A DNA stretch of 24,140 bases from contig NZ_SLXE01000033.1 in the NCBI RefSeq assembly GCF_004341385.1, forward strand, positions 1-24,140. Direction: 5' to 3'. The translations under genes and the position numbers were made by a program. The notes under the pieces are model-generated. The model was given only the letters and a program-made list of their open reading frames with translations. It was not told the DNA's origin and did no database searches. The stretch's first letter is position 1; each line of letters starts with the position of its first letter. This document shows, piece after piece, positions 12,459 through 20,234 of this stretch. This DNA is from Uruburuella suis (GTDB lineage Bacteria > Pseudomonadota > Gammaproteobacteria > Burkholderiales > Neisseriaceae).

Positions 12459-13121
12459 TCAACCGATATTCACAACCAGCCACACCGCCGCCGCGGCCAC
12501 CGCCAGCGCCGCCAAAAATTTGCCCGTGCCGGCAAATTGCAGCGCCGGCAGCTTGCCGGCCAGCATTTTGCAACCGCTAAACATGGGCGTGATTAAATCG
12601 TGTTTTTTGATGAATTTATAAATCAGCACCGTGGCCACATGCACCGCCACCAGCGCCAGCAACACATTGAAAAATAAAATGTGCGCATTGCGCGCGGTGC
12701 TGCCGGCCTCTTCGCTTACCAAGCTGTTGAGATAGCCGTTGTAGAGCCAAGTGTTTTCATCGGCGGCAAATAAACCTGTGAACACTTGCACCAAAAGCGC
12801 CGCCAACAGCGCGAGCACCATCAGCGCGCCGAGCGGGTTGTGGCCGGGCTGCTCGTTTTCGCTCAGTTGCCCGCCCAAATAGCGCCGAATCTGCGCCGGC
12901 CCCTTAACAAATTGGGCAAAGCGCGCGGTGTCGCTGCCCCAAAAGCCCCAACACAGGCGAAACACCACCAAGCCCAAAATAAACACGCCGCAGCGCAAAT
13001 GCCACGCCATCAGATTGCCGCCCGTTTCGCCGCTATACCACATAAAAGCCAGCGCGAGCACCAGCAGCCAGTGAAAAAGCCGCGTGGGCGCATCCCATAC
13101 TTTCAGTTTTTGCTTGGTCAT
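12459..13121 (-). CDS. Cytochrome b561-family membrane protein
   Basis: A 220-residue integral membrane protein of the bacterial cytochrome b561 / Ni-Fe hydrogenase b-subunit superfamily (COG3658-like). These proteins bind two b hemes and pass electrons between quinones and periplasmic c-type cytochromes. The N-terminal VWDAPTRLFHWLLVLAL is characteristic. Hydrophobic segments lie at about 14-30, 40-58, 97-118, 147-168 and 199-218. Candidate heme histidines are H17, H41, H147 and H161. The ATG at 13121 gives MTKQKLKVWDAPTRLFHW; the frame extends to 13232, but that part is not family-like. The ribosome site is weak. No cytochrome c partner gene is adjacent, so the redox partner is unknown. Confidence 0.85.
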   Translation of the reverse strand: MTKQKLKVWDAPTRLFHWLLVLALAFMWYSGETGGNLMAWHLRCGVFILGLVVFRLCWGFWGSDTARFAQFVKGPAQIRRYLGGQLSENEQPGHNPLGALMVLALLAALLVQVFTGLFAADENTWLYNGYLNSLVSEEAGSTARNAHILFFNVLLALVAVHVATVLIYKFIKKHDLITPMFSGCKMLAGKLPALQFAGTGKFLAALAVAAAAVWLVVNIG

Positions 13122-13246
13122 GTTATATACTTTCGTTGTGTTTTGAATAATCGGCCGCCCGGTTCGCGTGCATTTTTTTTGCAAGATGCTTTGAATGCAA
13201 AAGCTTGTGTACAAAACCAACCCGAGCCGCAAGCTTATTTTGTTGT

Positions 13247-13258
13247 TTCAGACGGCCT
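13247..13258 (-). repeat. Single DNA uptake sequence
   Basis: TTCAGACGGCCT between the cytochrome gene and nnrD. Confidence 0.9.
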
Positions 13259-13367
13259 GTCGGGCTAAGCGCCGGTTTACGAGCCAATCTTGCTGCGTTT
13301 TCCGCTTTGCAAGCGCGCTTTTGCTCACAAAAGTTTACTCGCGGATGAATTGCAAGTAGACCCCAAG

Positions 13368-13379
13368 AGGCCGTCTGAA
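13368..13379 (+). repeat. Single DNA uptake sequence upstream of nnrD
   Basis: AGGCCGTCTGAA about 33 bases before the nnrD start. The remaining intergenic DNA (13122-13412) shows nothing else recognisable. Confidence 0.9.
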
Positions 13380-13412
13380 AGCATTGTAACCAAATCTGCC
13401 ACGGAAATCATT

Positions 13413-14306
13413 ATGTTCACCAGCCCCTACCGCAGCAAAAATTTCGACAGCCTGCAAGCCGCCGCGCAGCAATTTCCGCGCCTGTTTGCTCCGCGCAGCG
13501 AGCGCAGCCACAAAGGCACTTACGGCACGCTGGCGGTGGTCGGCGGCGCTGAGGGCATGAGCGGCGCGGTGATATTGGCGGCCACTGCGGCGATGTATGG
13601 CGGCTGCGGCAAAGTGTGGGCGGGCTTCAATCAGGCGGAGCTGCCGTTTGCCGTGATAGCGGCGCGGCCGGAAATCATGCTCGCCACCGCCGCTCAGCTG
13701 CAGGCGCGCAACGACATCAGCGCCTGGGTGTGCGGCTGCGGGCTGGGCTTGGGCGAATCTTCGCTGCGCGTGTTGCAGAACCAGCTCGCATTGGCGCATG
13801 AGCGCGCGCTGCTGCTCGATGCCGATGCGCTCACCTTGCTTGCCTGCCATCCGCAATTGGCCGCTGCCGCGCCGCGCAACACCTTGGTGCTCACGCCGCA
13901 TCCGGCCGAAGCCGGGCGGCTGCTGGGCATATCCACCGCACAAGTGCAGGCCGAGCGCAGCCTGGCCGCTGCGCGCATTGCTGAAAAATACCGCGCTTAT
14001 GTGGTGCTCAAAGGCCACCGCAGCATGGTGTGCAGCCCCGACGGCAGCCAATATGTCAATAAAAGCGGCAATGCCGGCTTGGCCGGCGCGGGCAGCGGCG
14101 ATGTGTTGAGCGGCATCATCGGCAGCCTCTTGGCGCAAGGCATCGCGGCCGAAGAAGCCGTGCGCGGCGGCGTGTGGCTGCATGGCGCGGCGGCTGATGT
14201 GTTGCGCGATTCGGAAGTGGGCGAGAGCGGCATGCTGGCCGGTGAAATCGCCGCCGCCGCCCGCTGGCTGCGCAACCGCTTGAGCGCGGCTTTTGCGGCG
14301 CAATAA
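13413..14306 (+). CDS. nnrD: ADP-dependent NAD(P)H-hydrate dehydratase
   Basis: A 297-residue ribokinase-fold enzyme that repairs hydrated NADH and NADPH back to the normal coenzymes. Family blocks are LAVVGGAEGMSGAVILAA (40-57), GCGLGLG (107-113), LDADALTLL (135-143), TPHPAEAGRLLG (161-172) and NAGLAGAGSGDVLSG (220-234) with the catalytic Asp in GSGD. Only the dehydratase domain is present; the NnrE epimerase domain fused to it in E. coli YjeF is absent and not seen nearby. The start at 13413 gives MFTSPYRSKNFD with weak GGAA upstream. The frame is open back to 13290 through an uptake sequence, and that extension is rejected. Confidence 0.92.
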   Translation: MFTSPYRSKNFDSLQAAAQQFPRLFAPRSERSHKGTYGTLAVVGGAEGMSGAVILAATAAMYGGCGKVWAGFNQAELPFAVIAARPEIMLATAAQLQARNDISAWVCGCGLGLGESSLRVLQNQLALAHERALLLDADALTLLACHPQLAAAAPRNTLVLTPHPAEAGRLLGISTAQVQAERSLAAARIAEKYRAYVVLKGHRSMVCSPDGSQYVNKSGNAGLAGAGSGDVLSGIIGSLLAQGIAAEEAVRGGVWLHGAAADVLRDSEVGESGMLAGEIAAAARWLRNRLSAAFAAQ

Positions 14307-14363
14307 TTCGATTGTTTTTTTGATAAAGGGTAAACCCTTTGATTTCACCCGCGAGGCAGACAA

Positions 14364-14789
14364 ATGACTGAAACAGAGAAAATGGCGGTTTTGAGCGCCT
14401 TAAACAAACGCAGCGCCGGCACGCTGATGGATTTGCTCGGCATTGAATTTATTGATGTGGGCGATGATTTTCTCACCGTTAAAATGACGATTACGCCGCA
14501 AACACACCAGCCAGCCGGCATTATGCACGGCGGCGTGAGCGTGGTGTTGGGCGAAACCGCAGGCTCCTGTTTGTCCAACCTGCTGCTGGGCGAAGGGCAG
14601 CATGCGGTGGGCTGCGATATTACCGCGCACCACCTGCGCCCCGTGCGCGCCGGCACGGTTTACTGCACCGCCCGCCTGCGCCGCAAAGGCCGCACCATGC
14701 ATTACAGCGAAATGGAAGTGAGCGATGAGCAAGGCCGCTTGGTTTGTGCCATGAGCATGAGCAATATGGTGGTGGCAGCCAGAGAGTAG
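14364..14789 (+). CDS. Hotdog-fold acyl-CoA thioesterase (YdiI/PaaI type)
   Basis: A 141-residue hotdog thioesterase of the YdiI/EntH/PaaI group, which hydrolyses aromatic or aliphatic acyl-CoA thioesters. The active-site block GIMHGGVSVVLGETAG has H55-G-G and E64, the usual catalytic glutamate on the following helix. The C-terminal strand block GRTMHYSEMEVSDEQGRLVC is also family-like. GAGG is upstream of the ATG. The gene follows nnrD by 57 bases on the same strand and may share its transcript. The substrate is not predictable; a YdiI-like role in menaquinone synthesis would be unexpected in a ubiquinone-based Neisseria. Confidence 0.87.
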   Translation: MTETEKMAVLSALNKRSAGTLMDLLGIEFIDVGDDFLTVKMTITPQTHQPAGIMHGGVSVVLGETAGSCLSNLLLGEGQHAVGCDITAHHLRPVRAGTVYCTARLRRKGRTMHYSEMEVSDEQGRLVCAMSMSNMVVAARE

Positions 14790-14810
14790 GCGGCCAGGCT
14801 TGAATGGCAA

Positions 14811-14841
14811 AGGCCGTCTGAAATATTTTTTCAGACGGCCT
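14811..14841. terminator. Bidirectional uptake-sequence hairpin between the thioesterase gene and dut
   Basis: Copies at 14811-14822 and 14830-14841 with a 7-base AT loop. It lies between two convergent genes (ends 14789 and 14863), with TTTATTG and TTTGCC tails, so it probably serves both. Confidence 0.75.
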
Positions 14842-14862
14842 TTATTGATTGCGAATGCCTTA

Positions 14863-15315
14863 TTAAGCTTTGCCGGTGCTGCCGAAGCCGCCTTCGCCGC
14901 GCTCGCTTTGGGCAAATTCTTCAACCACCTTAAAAGCCGCCTGCACCACCGGCACAATCACCATTTGCGCAATGCGCGCCATCGGCTCGACGGTGAAGGC
15001 TTCTTGGCCGCGGTTCCACAGCGATACTTTTAATTCGCCCTGATAATCCGAGTCGATAAGGCCCACGAGGTTGCCCAACACAATGCCCTGCTTGTGGCCG
15101 AGGCCGGAGCGGGGCAGCAGCATGGCGGCATAATCGGGGTTGCTCAAATGCACGGCCAAGCCGGTGGGCACGAGCAAGGTGTCGCCCGGTTGTAAAATAG
15201 CGGCTTCATCGAGGCAGGCGCGCAAATCAAGGCCGGCGGAGCCGGGCGTGGCATAGGCAGGCAGCTGGCCGGCCATTTTGGGGTGGAGGATTTTCAATTC
15301 GACTTCGGTGTGCAT
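14863..15315 (-). CDS. dut: Deoxyuridine 5'-triphosphate nucleotidohydrolase
   Basis: A 150-residue trimeric dUTPase that converts dUTP to dUMP and pyrophosphate, keeping uracil out of DNA and feeding thymidylate synthesis. All five motifs are present: PGSAGLDLRA (24-33), PRSGLG (68-73), GLIDSDYQGEL (85-95), RIAQ (114-117) and the glycine-rich RGEGGFGSTG (139-148). The length equals that of E. coli Dut (about 151). AGGA lies seven bases before the ATG. It is convergent with the thioesterase gene and appears to be a single-gene unit. Confidence 0.96.
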   Translation of the reverse strand: MHTEVELKILHPKMAGQLPAYATPGSAGLDLRACLDEAAILQPGDTLLVPTGLAVHLSNPDYAAMLLPRSGLGHKQGIVLGNLVGLIDSDYQGELKVSLWNRGQEAFTVEPMARIAQMVIVPVVQAAFKVVEEFAQSERGEGGFGSTGKA

Positions 15316-15438
15316 GGTGATGTCCTGTGGTTTTGACTGGCGCGATTATAGCGCAGCGGGCGGGAAAAAGCTTTTGTGTCCGGCTTAAAAACAGTCTTAT
15401 ATTCATTCAAAATAAACTATTATGAATATTGGATATAA

Positions 15439-15467
15439 AGGCCGTCTGAAAATCTTTCAGACGGCCT
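15439..15467. terminator. Inverted uptake-sequence pair
   Basis: Copies at 15439-15450 and 15456-15467, 5-base loop. No gene ends near it, so its role as a terminator is unclear. Confidence 0.55.
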
Positions 15468-15550
15468 TTGCTTCGGATTTCAAGTGCAAGTTTTGGAAAA
15501 TGGAAAATTATCTGTGGCTTACCGTTTTGTTGTCTTGTTTTTCAGGTTTG

Positions 15551-15599
15551 GTATAACAAGGCGGCGAGCCAACGCAGGGTTATTTTTTAGAATGGGTAT
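15551..15599. repeat. Truncated Correia-like miniature element
   Basis: ATAACAAGGCGGCGAGCCAA, then CGCAGGGTTATTTTTTAGAATGGGTA. It matches the element at 5160-5260 read on the other strand, but the middle GTAC-rich part is missing and the left end is lost. The right end is again followed by TGA (15600-15602). Confidence 0.5.
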
Positions 15600-15697
15600 G
15601 ACTGGATTTTAGTGTAGAAACAGGTGCAGGCAAAACAAAACACAATCAAAAAAATTTTAGCCAAATGCATGAATATATTGATTTTATATTTAAAAAC

Positions 15698-15725
15698 AGG
15701 CCGTCTGAAAGGTTTCAGACGGCCT
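15698..15725 (-). terminator. Uptake-sequence terminator of rbsK
   Basis: Copies at 15698-15709 and 15714-15725 with a 4-base loop. On the minus strand GTTTTTAAATA follows. It lies about 54 bases past the rbsK stop. Confidence 0.7.
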
Positions 15726-15778
15726 GCGTCAGGTAGGCATCGGCTAAAAAATTTTGCCTGATTCGGAAAATATGCCGA

Positions 15779-16681
15779 TTACGCTTGCTGTTTTAAAAAA
15801 TCGGCCAATTCGGCGGCGGTGGGCATGCCGCCTTGTGCACCGGCTTTGGTGACGGAAAGTGCGGCGGCGGCACAGGCCTGCTTCACTGCCGGCGCGATGC
15901 CTTGCTGCCAAAACACCGCCAGCGCGGCGTTGAAGGTGTCGCCGGCGCCGGTGGTGTCGACGGGGTTTACCTTAAATGTGCTTTGGCGGTGCAAAATGCC
16001 GGTGTCGTCATTATAAAGTGCGCCGTCGCTGCCCAAGGTCATCACCACTTGGCAGCCGGATTGGCGGATTAGCGTTTCCACCGGGGTGTCGGTCGGCAAG
16101 CCCAAGCTGAGTGCCAGCTCGTAGGCGTTGGGCGTGAGCACGCTCACCAATGAGCGCAATTCGGCGGGAAGTGCTTGCGCGGGGGCGGGGTTGAGCACAA
16201 AAGGGCGGGCGTGTTTTTTGGCAAGCCGGGCGGCAGCGAGCACGCAATCCATCGGAATTTCAAGCTGGCACAACACGATGTCGGCAGCGGCGATGCGCGC
16301 TTCTTCGGCTTCGATGTCGGCGGGCGTGATGCCGAAATTGGCGCCGGACACCACGATAATATGGTTGTCGCCCTCGGCCACGGTGATGTTGGCAATGCCG
16401 CTGGGCAAGGCGGGCAACACTTTCACGGCTTCGGTGTTGACGCCTTCGTGTTGCAGGTTGGCCAAAAGCTCGCGGCCGAAATCATCTTCGCCGATGGCGC
16501 CTATCATCTGCACTTCTGCACCCAAACGGGCGGCGGCCACGGCCTGATTGGCGCCTTTGCCGCCCATAAAGCGCTGAAAACCGCTGCCTAAAAGGGTTTC
16601 ACCCACCTGTGGAAAACGCGGCGAGCGGGTGACCAAATCCATATTGATACTGCCGATAACGGTGATTTTGGGTGTTGTCAT
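15779..16681 (-). CDS. rbsK: Ribokinase
   Basis: A 300-residue PfkB-family sugar kinase matching ribokinase, which phosphorylates D-ribose at O5 using ATP. VIGSINMDLVTRSPRFPQVG at the N-terminus and GGKGANQA (40-47) form the ribose site. VDTTGAGDTFNAAL (241-254) holds the anion hole and catalytic Asp248. Its length is close to E. coli RbsK (309). No ribose transporter or rbsR is adjacent, so it may salvage intracellular ribose. The GNAT gene starts 60 bases upstream on the same strand and is probably co-transcribed. Another PfkB sugar cannot be wholly excluded, but the N-terminal motif is ribokinase-like. Confidence 0.9.
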   Translation of the reverse strand: MTTPKITVIGSINMDLVTRSPRFPQVGETLLGSGFQRFMGGKGANQAVAAARLGAEVQMIGAIGEDDFGRELLANLQHEGVNTEAVKVLPALPSGIANITVAEGDNHIIVVSGANFGITPADIEAEEARIAAADIVLCQLEIPMDCVLAAARLAKKHARPFVLNPAPAQALPAELRSLVSVLTPNAYELALSLGLPTDTPVETLIRQSGCQVVMTLGSDGALYNDDTGILHRQSTFKVNPVDTTGAGDTFNAALAVFWQQGIAPAVKQACAAAALSVTKAGAQGGMPTAAELADFLKQQA

Positions 16682-16741
16682 AACAAGGTTCTCGCAGAAA
16701 ACAGGCTGAATCTGAAAAGCATAAAACGGGTAGATGCGGGT

Positions 16742-17002
16742 TTAGCCGCGGCCGGAGCGCGCCAGCACTTCTTCGGCATAATCGCAGCTGGCGCTGATGG
16801 CAAGCCCTTGGCGATCGGCTTCGCTGATCACGTGATCCACCAGCAGGCGCGCTAGGCTTTGGCCGCGAAAATCAGGCATGATGCGGGTTTCGGTGATTTC
16901 CCAACCGCCGTTATTTTGGCGGTATTCGATATAGCCGATTTCTTCATCGTCTTTCATAAGCGCGAAACGGTGTTGCTCGGGCTGATGTTGGATATTGCGC
17001 AT
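16742..17002 (-). CDS. Small GNAT-family N-acetyltransferase (COG2388 type)
   Basis: An 86-residue minimal GNAT protein of the YjdJ/NATD1-like group. It consists of the core acetyl-CoA-binding part: strands IGYIEYRQNNGGWEITETRI, then MPDFRGQSLARLLVDHVI, whose R-G-Q-S-L-A corresponds to the pyrophosphate-binding loop R-G-x-G-x-A with Ser in place of the second Gly. The length is normal for this group (90-100). AAGGAG lies eight bases before the ATG. The substrate is unknown. It sits between parE and rbsK on the same strand. Confidence 0.82.
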   Translation of the reverse strand: MRNIQHQPEQHRFALMKDDEEIGYIEYRQNNGGWEITETRIMPDFRGQSLARLLVDHVISEADRQGLAISASCDYAEEVLARSGRG

Positions 17003-17069
17003 CGCAGGGCTCCTTTCCGGGTTGGGGTGGGCGAAATTGTGCTGAATAATATTAGCGTTGCCACAGTAT

Positions 17070-17081
17070 AGGCCGTCTGAA
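17070..17081 (+). repeat. Single DNA uptake sequence
   Basis: AGGCCGTCTGAA between parE and the GNAT gene, with no inverted partner, so read-through from parE is possible. Confidence 0.9.
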
Positions 17082-17136
17082 AGCTTCGGGCAATGTGGGC
17101 GCGGCCTTCATGCATTTGGCGTTTAAAAATACCTGC

Positions 17137-19119
17137 TCAAATATCCACTTCGGCGGTGTCGCCCTCGGCTTCCATCCAAGCGCGGCGGCTGGCGGCTTCG
17201 CCTTTGCCCATCAGCTTGACGAAAATATCATAGGTGTCGATGCCGCCGCCTTCGGGAATCTGCACTTGCAGCAGGCGGCGGGTGTCGGGGTGCATGGTGG
17301 TGTCTTTGAGCTGCTCGGGGTTCATTTCGCCCAAGCCTTTGAAACGGCTGATGGAATAGGCCGATTCTTTCAGGTTTTCTTTTTGCAGCCGCTCGAGAAT
17401 AATGTCGAGCTCGCTTTGGTCGAGCGCATAGAGCTTACGCGCGGGTTTGGTTTTGCCCTGGGCGTTGACGTCCACGCGAAACAGCGGCGGTTGGGCCACA
17501 TAAATATGGCCGTGGGTGACGAGTTGGCGGAAATGGGTGTAGAAAAGGGTGAGCAGCAGCACTTGAATGTGCGAGCCGTCCACATCGGCATCGGAAAGAA
17601 TGGCGATTTTGCCGTAGCGCAGGCCGCTCAAATCGACTTTATCGTGCTCGCCGTGGGGGTCGACGCCGATGGCCACGGAAATATCGTGGATTTCGGCGTT
17701 GCCGAATAATTGGTCGCGGTGGGTTTCAAAGCTGTTGAGCACTTTGCCGCGCAGGGGCAAAATGGCCTGGGTGGCTTTGTCGCGCGCGAGTTTGGCCGAG
17801 CCGCCGGCAGAATCGCCTTCCACTAAAAATAATTCGTTTTCGCGGGTGTCTTCGCTTTCGCAATCGGTGAGCTTGCCGGGCAATACGGCCACGCCGCTGC
17901 CTTTGCGCTTTTCGATTTTTTTCACCGAACGCATGCGCGCCTGCGCCTGCTTAATGGCCAGCTCGGCGATTTTTTTGCCGGCTTCGATATTTTGGTTGAG
18001 CCACAATTCGAGCGGGTCGCCCGACACAGCGGCCACGAGCTTCAAAGCATCGCGGTTGGTGAGCTTTTCTTTGGTCTGCCCCTGAAACTGCGGATCGAGC
18101 ACGCGCGCGCTGAGCACAAACGCCACTTTGCTAAACACGTCATCACTTTGCACTTTCACACCGCGCGGCAATAAATTGTGGTGGGTGATGAAGTTGTTTA
18201 CCGCATTAAACACGGCCTGCTTCAAGCCCGCTTCGTGGGTGCCGCCCAAGGGCGTGGGAATCAGGTTGACATAGCTTTCGTTGGCGGCGCTGCCTTCTTC
18301 CAGCCAGGTGAGCGCAAAAGCAGCGCCTTCGCCCACGCTGAAATCGCTTTCGTGGCCGTCTGAAATATAGTTTTCCGAAGCGAAAATCGGCACGGCTTCT
18401 TGCGCTTCGCTGATGAGATTATCGAGATAGCCTTTGAGGCCGTCGGGATAATGCCAGCTTTGCACCAAGGGCTCGGCCTGCGTTTTCACCGGCCGGCTCA
18501 GCGACACCACCACGCCCGGCAGCAGCACGGCTTTGGCGCGTAAAAGTCGCTCGAGCTCGGCAATGCTGTAGTTTGGTGATTCGAAATATTTGCCGTCGGG
18601 CCACACGCGCACTTCGGTGCCGCTCTCGCGCACAGGGCATTTGCCGATTTCGGCCAAAGGCTCAATCACATCGCCGCCGGCAAACACAATACGATGGATT
18701 TTGCCCTCGCGCTTCACGGTAACTTCCAGCCGACGGGAAAGCGCGTTGGTCACCGACACGCCCACGCCGTGCAGGCCGCCTGAAAAAGCATAAGCGCCGC
18801 CGTCTTTTTTATTGAATTTGCCGCCGGCATGCAGGCGGGTGAACACAAGCTCCACCACCGGCACTTGCTCGAGCGGATGCAGCCCCACCGGAATGCCGCG
18901 GCCGTTGTCGCGCACCGAAAGCGAGCCGTCATCGTGAATGCTTACGCTGATTTCATCGGCAAAGCCGCCGAGGGCTTCATCGGCGGCATTGTCAATCACT
19001 TCCTGGCAGATGTGGGTGGGGCTCTCGGTGCGGGTATACATGCCCGGGCGCTCTTTTACCGGCTCGAGGCCTTTTAAAACGGTGATGCTGGATTCGCTGT
19101 ATGAATTTTGTATGCTCAT
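17137..19119 (-). CDS. parE: DNA topoisomerase IV subunit B
   Basis: The 660-residue ATPase subunit of topoisomerase IV, which with ParC decatenates daughter chromosomes. The GHKL ATPase domain shows QEVIDNAADEALGG (39-52), DNGRGIP (71-77) and the later GGLHGVGVSVTNALS loop. The TOPRIM domain carries LVEGDSAGGSAK, then RDKATQAILPLRGKVLN, and SDADVDGSHI for metal binding. RFKGLGEMNPEQL is the conserved C-terminal block. The N-terminal VLKGLEPVKERPGMYTR favours ParE over GyrB. The length matches neisserial ParE. The ribosome site before the ATG is weak. An uptake-sequence core is inside the gene at 18355-18364. parC is not in the window. Confidence 0.95.
   Translation of the reverse strand: MSIQNSYSESSITVLKGLEPVKERPGMYTRTESPTHICQEVIDNAADEALGGFADEISVSIHDDGSLSVRDNGRGIPVGLHPLEQVPVVELVFTRLHAGGKFNKKDGGAYAFSGGLHGVGVSVTNALSRRLEVTVKREGKIHRIVFAGGDVIEPLAEIGKCPVRESGTEVRVWPDGKYFESPNYSIAELERLLRAKAVLLPGVVVSLSRPVKTQAEPLVQSWHYPDGLKGYLDNLISEAQEAVPIFASENYISDGHESDFSVGEGAAFALTWLEEGSAANESYVNLIPTPLGGTHEAGLKQAVFNAVNNFITHHNLLPRGVKVQSDDVFSKVAFVLSARVLDPQFQGQTKEKLTNRDALKLVAAVSGDPLELWLNQNIEAGKKIAELAIKQAQARMRSVKKIEKRKGSGVAVLPGKLTDCESEDTRENELFLVEGDSAGGSAKLARDKATQAILPLRGKVLNSFETHRDQLFGNAEIHDISVAIGVDPHGEHDKVDLSGLRYGKIAILSDADVDGSHIQVLLLTLFYTHFRQLVTHGHIYVAQPPLFRVDVNAQGKTKPARKLYALDQSELDIILERLQKENLKESAYSISRFKGLGEMNPEQLKDTTMHPDTRRLLQVQIPEGGGIDTYDIFVKLMGKGEAASRRAWMEAEGDTAEVDI
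18355..18364 (+). repeat. Uptake-sequence core inside parE
   Basis: GCCGTCTGAA preceded by TG rather than AG. On the coding strand it gives Ser-Asp-Gly. Confidence 0.85.
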
Positions 19120-19133
19120 GATTTACTTGTGGT

Positions 19134-19145
19134 TTCAGACGGCCT
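19134..19145 (-). repeat. Uptake sequence in the parE leader
   Basis: TTCAGACGGCCT 15 bases upstream of the parE start codon. Together with the pair at 19170-19207 it makes three copies within 75 bases. Confidence 0.9.
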
Positions 19146-19169
19146 TTTAAGCCTTTAAAAAGTGCAAAC

Positions 19170-19207
19170 AGGCCGTCTGAAAAAGAAAAGCAGGTTTCAG
19201 ACGGCCT
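19170..19207. terminator. Inverted uptake-sequence pair upstream of parE
   Basis: Copies at 19170-19181 and 19196-19207 with a 14-base loop. It could end rppH transcripts entering from the right, but no strong U-tract follows. Confidence 0.5.
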
Positions 19208-19223
19208 CAAAGTAGAGGGTGTT

Positions 19224-19383
19224 AGGGTATCCTGACATTTCGATTTACAGGTGTATTTCGCCCCTGAAAACGCATTTGCTGCGTTAAAAAGCCTCGCAAA
19301 ATGTCCGCTTGCTGCGTTTTTTGCCTTGCATCTGCATTTGCAGGGGCAAAATCCTCCTCATAAACAAAATGTCGGGACACTCT
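19224..19383. mobile_element. MITE-like inverted-repeat element, copy next to parE
   Basis: The left end AGGGTATCCTGACATTTCG matches the complement of the right end, AGAGTGTCCCGACATTTTG, at 15 of 19 positions. Inside, GCCCCTG and CAGGGGC form a second stem, and GCTGCGTT...GCCT occurs twice in direct order. About 160 bases, no coding capacity. Borders are approximate. Confidence 0.5.
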
Positions 19384-19462
19384 AGGGTCTGTTCACATTT
19401 CATCACGCGGCAATATTTTGCGCTCAAAATCTTACGCACGGATGAAATGGAACAGACCCTAG
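19382..19462. mobile_element. 81-bp inverted-repeat element overlapping the rppH stop
   Basis: CTAGGGTCTGTTCACATTTC at 19382-19401 continues with ATC. It is the near-exact inverse of 19441-19462, whose complement reads CTAGGGTCTGTTCCATTTC then ATC, with one extra base on the left. The TAG stop codon of rppH lies inside the right terminal repeat. Confidence 0.65.
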
Positions 19463-19977
19463 CGGCCGTTTAAGCGGCGGCTGGTGAATTCATCCAGCGA
19501 TTCGAGCCCGCGCAAAAAACGCGCCAATTCGCTCAGCGCACCTTGATACACATCGCGCTTGAAATCAATCACTTCGTCGATCGGCGCCCAATATTGGTGC
19601 CAGCGCCAGCCGTCAAATTCGGGATGGCTGGTGGCGCGCAGATGCACATCGCTTTCGCGCCCGGTGAGGCGCAGCAAATACCAAATCTGCTTTTGGCCGC
19701 GATAAGAGCCGCGCCATTCGCGGCGCACCCAGTGCGAGGGCACATCATAGCGGAGCCAGTCGCGCGTGCGCCCCAAAATTTTCACATGGTGCGGCAGCAG
19801 CCCCACTTCTTCCAAAAGCTCACGATACATCGCCGTTTCCGGGCTTTCGCCGGGCTTGATGCCGCCTTGCGGAAACTGCCACGAATGCTCGCGCACACGT
19901 TTGCCCCAAAAAACCTCATTGCGCTCGTTGGTCAGAATGATGCCGACATTGGGGCGATATCCTTCTCGATCCAGCAT
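19459..19977 (-). CDS. rppH: RNA pyrophosphohydrolase
   Basis: A 172-residue Nudix enzyme that removes pyrophosphate from the 5' end of triphosphorylated RNA, starting 5'-end-dependent mRNA decay. MLDREGYRPNVGIIL is the typical N-terminus. HSWQFPQGGIKPGESP and YRELLEEVGL (residues 31-60) form a complete Nudix box with the RppH-type QFPQGGI. WLRYDVPSHWVRREWRGSYRGQKQIW is the family-specific RNA-binding region, seen here in consecutive segments. The length is usual (160-176). AAGGG lies seven bases upstream. The stop codon lies within a repeat element's terminal repeat, so the last residues (RLNGR) may be insertion-derived. Confidence 0.95.
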   Translation of the reverse strand: MLDREGYRPNVGIILTNERNEVFWGKRVREHSWQFPQGGIKPGESPETAMYRELLEEVGLLPHHVKILGRTRDWLRYDVPSHWVRREWRGSYRGQKQIWYLLRLTGRESDVHLRATSHPEFDGWRWHQYWAPIDEVIDFKRDVYQGALSELARFLRGLESLDEFTSRRLNGR

Positions 19978-20060
19978 AGTGTCGCCCTTAAAAAGTTAAA
20001 TATCAATCCGCCGATTTTCCCATAAAGCAGGGGTGTTTGACAAATTTGCCGCTGCCCGCG

Positions 20061-20072
20061 AGGCCGTCTGAA
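20061..20072 (+). repeat. Single DNA uptake sequence
   Basis: AGGCCGTCTGAA between divergent rppH and the polyamine-binding protein gene. Confidence 0.9.
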
Positions 20073-20234
20073 AAAGAAATTCGGTTTATGATGAAAAGCC
20101 TACGGCAGAAAACGTTAAAAAATGTATGTTTTTACGCGCTAAGATATTGCATCTGCAAGGCTTTTGCCGTTTAATGGCAGCTTGCTGTGCAGGGCGCAGC
20201 GTCGGGCATATTTTCAACCATAAAGGATAACAAA

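Larger units (their letters stand above)
15316..15778. other. AT-rich gene-free stretch between dut and rbsK
   Basis: No gene is visible in 463 bases. It contains two uptake-sequence hairpins (15439-15467 and 15698-15725), a truncated TRCCCATTC-family element ending at 15599, and an AT-rich segment at about 15640-15695. An imperfect inverted repeat, TTATATTCATTC...GAATATTGGATATAA, lies at about 15396-15438. Confidence 0.75.
19120..19458. other. Gene-free stretch between parE and rppH
   Basis: Filled by three uptake sequences (19134-19207) and two abutting inverted-repeat elements (about 19224-19383 and 19382-19462). No open frame of interest. Confidence 0.8.

Noticed and set aside
13122..13145. 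TATATA on the minus strand just before the cytochrome gene as its -10 box
   Set aside because: It lies only a few bases from the ATG and no matching -35 is seen; too weak to report as a promoter.
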